Assembly: GCA_937123825.1 (NCBI GenBank)
Contig: CAKZKQ010000092.1
Coordinates: forward strand, 1-64,000
Reading direction: 5' to 3'
DNA: 64,000 bases
From: an uncultured Pseudomonadota bacterium
Lineage (GTDB): Bacteria; Myxococcota_A; Bradymonadia; Bradymonadales; GCA-2716585
Part shown: in pieces, positions 61,338-64,000 of the stretch
How positions within the stretch are numbered: position 1 is the first letter of the stretch
Layout of the letters: the number at the start of each line of letters is the position of its first letter
Notes under the pieces: generated by a model
Seen by the model: the letters and a program-made list of their open reading frames with translations, nothing else
Told to the model about the DNA's origin: nothing
Database searches by the model: none
Program-made: the position numbers and the translations under genes

Positions 61338-62084
61338 CTAGAGGTCAAAATCAACGCCGAAGTGCAGGCGGAAGCGGGTGCCGGTCAGATCGGCGGTGAA
61401 TGAACTGTCGGGGCTGCTGCCGTTGAAGAGCTGGACATCGTAGTATTGGAAGTCCAACCCGAGGCGCAGGCCAAAAAAGGGCACGACGCCGTAGCGCACG
61501 GCCACACCGGCCCCGGCGTTGAAGCCAAGCGACTCGGTCTTGTCCTGATCAAACTGGCCGGTGTCGTAGAGACGGCACAGGCGAGAGCGAGAGCCGCCCG
61601 TGTCGCAGGCGGTGGGCGGGTCGACGTCGGTCAGTGAGAAGGCCGTCAAGCCGCCTTCGCCGTAGATGGCCAGATCGACCACACCGAGCGGGATGGTGCT
61701 GCCCACGCGCAGGTTGAAGTCGAGTTGGCTGCCGAGCTCAAAGGAGTTTTTGTCGTTGTCCGCCACCGCGAGCGTGGGGATGAAGTGCAACGCCAGGCCA
61801 ATGTCAAAGCGGGGTATCACGTTGAAGCTGCCCCAGACCGTCAGGCCCAGGCCGCTGTCGCCGTCAAAGTCTTCGCTGGTTTTTTGATCGGCGTCTCCAG
61901 CAAAGTTGTCCACGACGGTGGAGTCGACGGTGCCGCTGGCGCCGCTTGGCACAAAGACATCAAAACCGGCCTTGAAGGGGCCAGCGACGGCAGCGCTGGG
62001 AAAGAGCGCCGAGAGCATCAGCGCGCCGGCGCAAACCAGCAGCGCGGCGTGGGCGTGTGGGGTGTGGCGTTGGGTGTGCTTCAC
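61338..62084 (-). CDS. Outer-membrane beta-barrel protein
   Basis: The product is 248 residues from the GTG at 62084 (AGGAG five bases upstream). A signal peptide ends at about residue 35 (PSAAVAG). The mature protein has alternating amphipathic strands with aromatic girdles: GLTVWGSFNVIPRFDIGLAL, NLRVGSTIPLGVVDLAIYGE, LGFNAGAGVAVRYGVVPFFG, LRLGLDFQYYDVQLFNG and a last strand RFRLHFGVDFDL ending in Leu. This is an eight- to ten-stranded OMP25/OmpW-like plan. An extracellular loop has two Cys (CDTGGSRSRLC). It leads a two-gene operon with the coiled-coil lipoprotein. Confidence 0.8.
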   Translation of the reverse strand: MKHTQRHTPHAHAALLVCAGALMLSALFPSAAVAGPFKAGFDVFVPSGASGTVDSTVVDNFAGDADQKTSEDFDGDSGLGLTVWGSFNVIPRFDIGLALHFIPTLAVADNDKNSFELGSQLDFNLRVGSTIPLGVVDLAIYGEGGLTAFSLTDVDPPTACDTGGSRSRLCRLYDTGQFDQDKTESLGFNAGAGVAVRYGVVPFFGLRLGLDFQYYDVQLFNGSSPDSSFTADLTGTRFRLHFGVDFDL

Positions 62085-62252
62085 GAGGGCTCCTTTTGAC
62101 TTGGTGCAGCACAAGGTCGGGTGGTGGCATGAAAGGACCACTGCGGCGCGCAACACGATGGCCAAAGGCCCCGTCGTGGTGCTGCGCGGTGGCCAAAGTG
62201 ATCGCCGTTTGACCTCGCATCAAATGTCGCAGGAGTGTTGCACCAAGGCCCC

Positions 62253-62291
62253 CAAAAAGACAAGCCCCGCGACCTTCAGGCCGCAGGGCTC
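62253..62291 (-). terminator. Rho-independent terminator of the 202-residue beta-barrel gene
   Basis: On the minus strand AGCCCTGCGGCC, loop TGAA, GGTCGCGGGGCT form a 12-pair stem with two mismatches or wobbles, followed by TGTCTTTTT. It lies about 65 bases beyond the leftward gene's stop at 62356. Confidence 0.75.
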
Positions 62292-62355
62292 GTCAATGAT
62301 TGGGGTTTTGGGACAGGCGCGTGGTTGCGCTTGCCCCTCCCGGGTCCGCTCTGGA

Positions 62356-62964
62356 TCAGTTGAACCAGAAGGTGAACCCGGCGCCGCCCCACAGGTCGGT
62401 GCGGCCAAGGCCCAACAGGAAGCCGCTGACATCGCTGTCACCGGCGCCGCTCAGATCAGAGCGCGAGCCCACCAGACCGGCGTTCTCCTCGTCGTAGAAG
62501 GCCAGCACGACGCCGACCTCGGTGTGGACCGAGAAGAAGTTGGTGAAGAAGTACTCCGCCTTGAGGCCGAACTCGAAGGGGAACGCGGTGGCGTCCCGAT
62601 CTTCATCACCGAATTCTGCAGACTCGTTGATGATGTTGATGCCGAAGATGACGCTCAGGTTGGTCTGCTTGGTGAAGGCCACACCAATGTCACCGCGGAT
62701 GGCGAAGGCCACGCGGGTCTGCGCCAAGTCGATGTCGTCGCCGCCGTCCACTTCGATGGTGGCCGAATCCTGATCGAAGGCCGCCACGGCTTGGATGCCA
62801 AAGTTCTTGGCGATCTGGAAACGGGCGCTGACGCCCGACACACCCGCGATGGTGCTGTCGCCGCCAATTCCAAAGCGACCAGTCATGTCTTTGGCCGAAG
62901 CCGTCGAGGGCACCATGGCCAGCGCCATCAGAACGACCGCAAACGCACTGAAAAATTGCTTCAT
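62356..62964 (-). CDS. Outer-membrane beta-barrel protein
   Basis: The product is 202 residues from the ATG at 62964, with AGGAG eight bases upstream. A signal peptide ends at STASAK. It has a regular barrel pattern: VSARFQIAKNFGIQAVAAFD, TRVAFAIRGDIGVAFTKQTN, LSVIFGINIINES, FPFEFGLKAEYFFTNFFSVH, TEVGVVLAFYDEE, and last strand LWGGAGFTFWFN. This is similar to small eight-stranded porin-like proteins. It is monocistronic with its own terminator. Confidence 0.8.
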   Translation of the reverse strand: MKQFFSAFAVVLMALAMVPSTASAKDMTGRFGIGGDSTIAGVSGVSARFQIAKNFGIQAVAAFDQDSATIEVDGGDDIDLAQTRVAFAIRGDIGVAFTKQTNLSVIFGINIINESAEFGDEDRDATAFPFEFGLKAEYFFTNFFSVHTEVGVVLAFYDEENAGLVGSRSDLSGAGDSDVSGFLLGLGRTDLWGGAGFTFWFN

Positions 62965-63455
62965 GATCAGTTCTCCTTCCGTCTGGGGAGTTGGACTCAA
63001 CAAGTGTCATAAACCCCGTCACTTAGGGGGTTCTTGAAGAGCCGGGCTTCACGTCGTATGCAATGGCTCGACATATCACAGGCCCCCGAGGGGCGCAAGC
63101 TATTTGGACCGTCTTATGTTGTTCAAAGACATTGAATAATGACTTTAAGACCACGTCTAACCCGCGCTTACCGCATTTAACAAGGCATGGGACCGCACAC
63201 CATACAACCATTAAGAGGCGGGATTTACGGACATAAATGAGGACTTTGCGGCCGTCCAACACGGGCTCGATGGGTCATTGGGGATGAGCGCGCGCTCCCA
63301 CACAGGGTGCACACGGCGGACGCAGACCAGTCAGGAAGGGCATCGCAAAGGAACGCACGGAGCAACACAGTGTTGCTTGACCTCTGTCGAGGCCTTTGTA
63401 TACTTCCGGCGCTGTCACTCGTTGCTTATCCGACCCGCAAAACAGGGGCTTTGAC
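62965..63455. other. Intergenic divergent region with a clear promoter at its right end
   Basis: About 490 bases between divergent outer-membrane-protein genes. The left part has A/T-rich stretches near 63120-63240 without a gene. The rightward promoter is described separately. I see no repeat copy. Confidence 0.4.
63377..63404 (+). promoter_or_regulatory. Sigma-70-type promoter of the last beta-barrel gene
   Basis: TTGACC (63377-63382) and TATACT (63399-63404) are 16 bases apart. The likely transcript start near 63411 gives a leader of about 45 bases before the ATG at 63456, which has AGGGG seven bases upstream. Confidence 0.7.
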
Positions 63456-64000
63456 ATGAAGATGATCCGCGTTCTCTTCTCGACGTTGTTCTTTCTGAGC
63501 ACCGTGATGGTGACCACCACGACCATGGCCGTGCTGGACAGCGACACGGTCGAAGCACAGACCCGGCGCCCAAAAAGCAAGCGCAAGCGCAGCAAGCGTC
63601 GCCGTCGCCGCACTCGCCGTCCCACCTCTTTCGCCGGCATCCGCACGGGGCTGATCCTGACTGGACCAGGAAATCTCACCGTTGATGGCAGCGACAACGA
63701 GGTCAAGTTTGAGGATGAGTCGGGCGTGGGCATCAACGGCCTGGCGATCTTCCCCATCCAGAACAACATCCGCGGTGGTGTCAGCCTGTGGTTCTTCCCC
63801 GGCTACGAGACCAACTCGGCCAACGACCGCAACTCGCAGGAAGGCTCGATGATGCTGCTCAACGCCATCGGTGAGTTTGTCCTGCCGGTCAACCAGGTCG
63901 ATGGTTTTGCCTACGGTGAGGCCGGTGTGGCGCTGGTTTTGCCCGGCGACGACGACACCAGCGACTTCCTGGGCTTCAACATCGGCGTTGGCCTCGGCGC
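63456..64000 (+). CDS. Outer-membrane beta-barrel protein with a basic N-terminal segment (partial)
   Basis: The gene runs off the window's right edge; 181 codons are seen. A signal peptide (VLFSTLFFLSTVMVTTTTMA) is followed by an odd, extremely basic stretch at about residues 38-56 with RPKSKRKRSKRRRRRTRRP. Strands of a barrel then follow: SFAGIRTGLILTGPGNLTVD, GVGINGLAIFPIQNNIRGGV, SLWFFPGYETN, LNAIGEFVLPVNQVDGFAYG. A barrel or envelope role is likely; the Arg/Lys run may interact with LPS or nucleic acid, which is inference. Confidence 0.75.
   Translation, partial: MKMIRVLFSTLFFLSTVMVTTTTMAVLDSDTVEAQTRRPKSKRKRSKRRRRRTRRPTSFAGIRTGLILTGPGNLTVDGSDNEVKFEDESGVGINGLAIFPIQNNIRGGVSLWFFPGYETNSANDRNSQEGSMMLLNAIGEFVLPVNQVDGFAYGEAGVALVLPGDDDTSDFLGFNIGVGLG

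Noticed and set aside
63023..63262. 79-codon leftward frame in the last intergenic region
   Set aside because: No ribosome-binding site and no plausible domain; start codon unsupported.

Overview
The window is a GC-rich chromosomal segment of a Gram-negative bacterium that most resembles a myxobacterial or bradymonad-type deltaproteobacterium (Myxococcota). This rests on gene content, not on a database search. The content includes many lipoproteins and signal-peptide proteins with long acidic or proline-rich linkers, cysteine-rich repeat and Kazal-repeat lipoproteins, a 1901-residue PKD protein, and two proteins with a MYXO-CTERM-like C-terminal tail (Gly-Cys, hydrophobic helix, Arg cluster). 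HEAT-repeat and TerB-like proteins, an NtrC-type two-component pair and outer-membrane beta-barrels are also present. About 50 protein genes are supported. I found no rRNA, tRNA, prophage or CRISPR.

Layout. 1-12.2 kb: end of an ExbB/ExbD (TolQ/TolR) operon, a small membrane protein, a cold-shock-domain protein, a secreted discoidin-like/HEAT protein, a START-like protein, a cysteine-rich lipoprotein, a COG3541-type nucleotidyltransferase, a TauE/SafE permease, and a periplasmic protein with three fused DsbA-like modules. 12.5-18.2 kb: the giant PKD surface protein. 18.7-24.4 kb: M48 peptidase, thiO, thiE, thiG, thiS, a secreted small protein and aroC (thiazole and chorismate metabolism). 25-28.5 kb: an HTH/pseudo-receiver regulator, serA-like dehydrogenase and acyl-CoA dehydrogenase. 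28.5-38.4 kb: Kazal lipoprotein facing a peptidase-like lipoprotein, a sulfatase-modifying-factor-like lipoprotein, a Gfo/Idh oxidoreductase, an E2-like acyltransferase paired with a sirtuin, and a lipoprotein. 38.4-41.1 kb: a RAYT-type (REP-associated tyrosine) transposase and a second MYXO-CTERM-like protein. 41.1-48.9 kb: NtrC-type regulator plus hybrid histidine kinase, two unknowns, and an ABC exporter whose permease is fused to a CPBP/CAAX peptidase domain. 49.2-55.8 kb: ygfZ, tmk, a double-TerB protein, a 54-residue small protein, and a HEAT-AAA-AAA ClpB-like protein with a 91-residue partner. 55.9-64 kb: esterase, a SecD-head-like protein, RNase J, a lipoprotein and three beta-barrel proteins, the last cut by the window edge.

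The most interesting observation is a dispersed repeat family that no gene explains. There are eight copies of an imperfect palindrome: a GTGATTAC-like lead, then ACTTGTAAAGGTC, exactly five variable bases, then GACCTTACC. They occur at about 21.0, 32.8, 39.6, 49.07, 49.2, 59.96, 60.13 and 60.31 kb. All lie between genes or over the last codons of genes, and several supply the stop codon. One copy sits just upstream of the RAYT transposase gene, and three form an evenly spaced cluster behind RNase J. Together this looks like a REP/RAYT system with a repeat sequence I do not recognise. One copy appears to have been turned into a promoter.

Secondary points of interest are the HEAT-AAA-AAA disaggregase-like machine with a ruined first Walker B site and an overlapping small partner gene, the triple DsbA fusion, the sirtuin/E2-like acyltransferase pair, and the degenerate sigma-54 contact loop in the NtrC-type protein.
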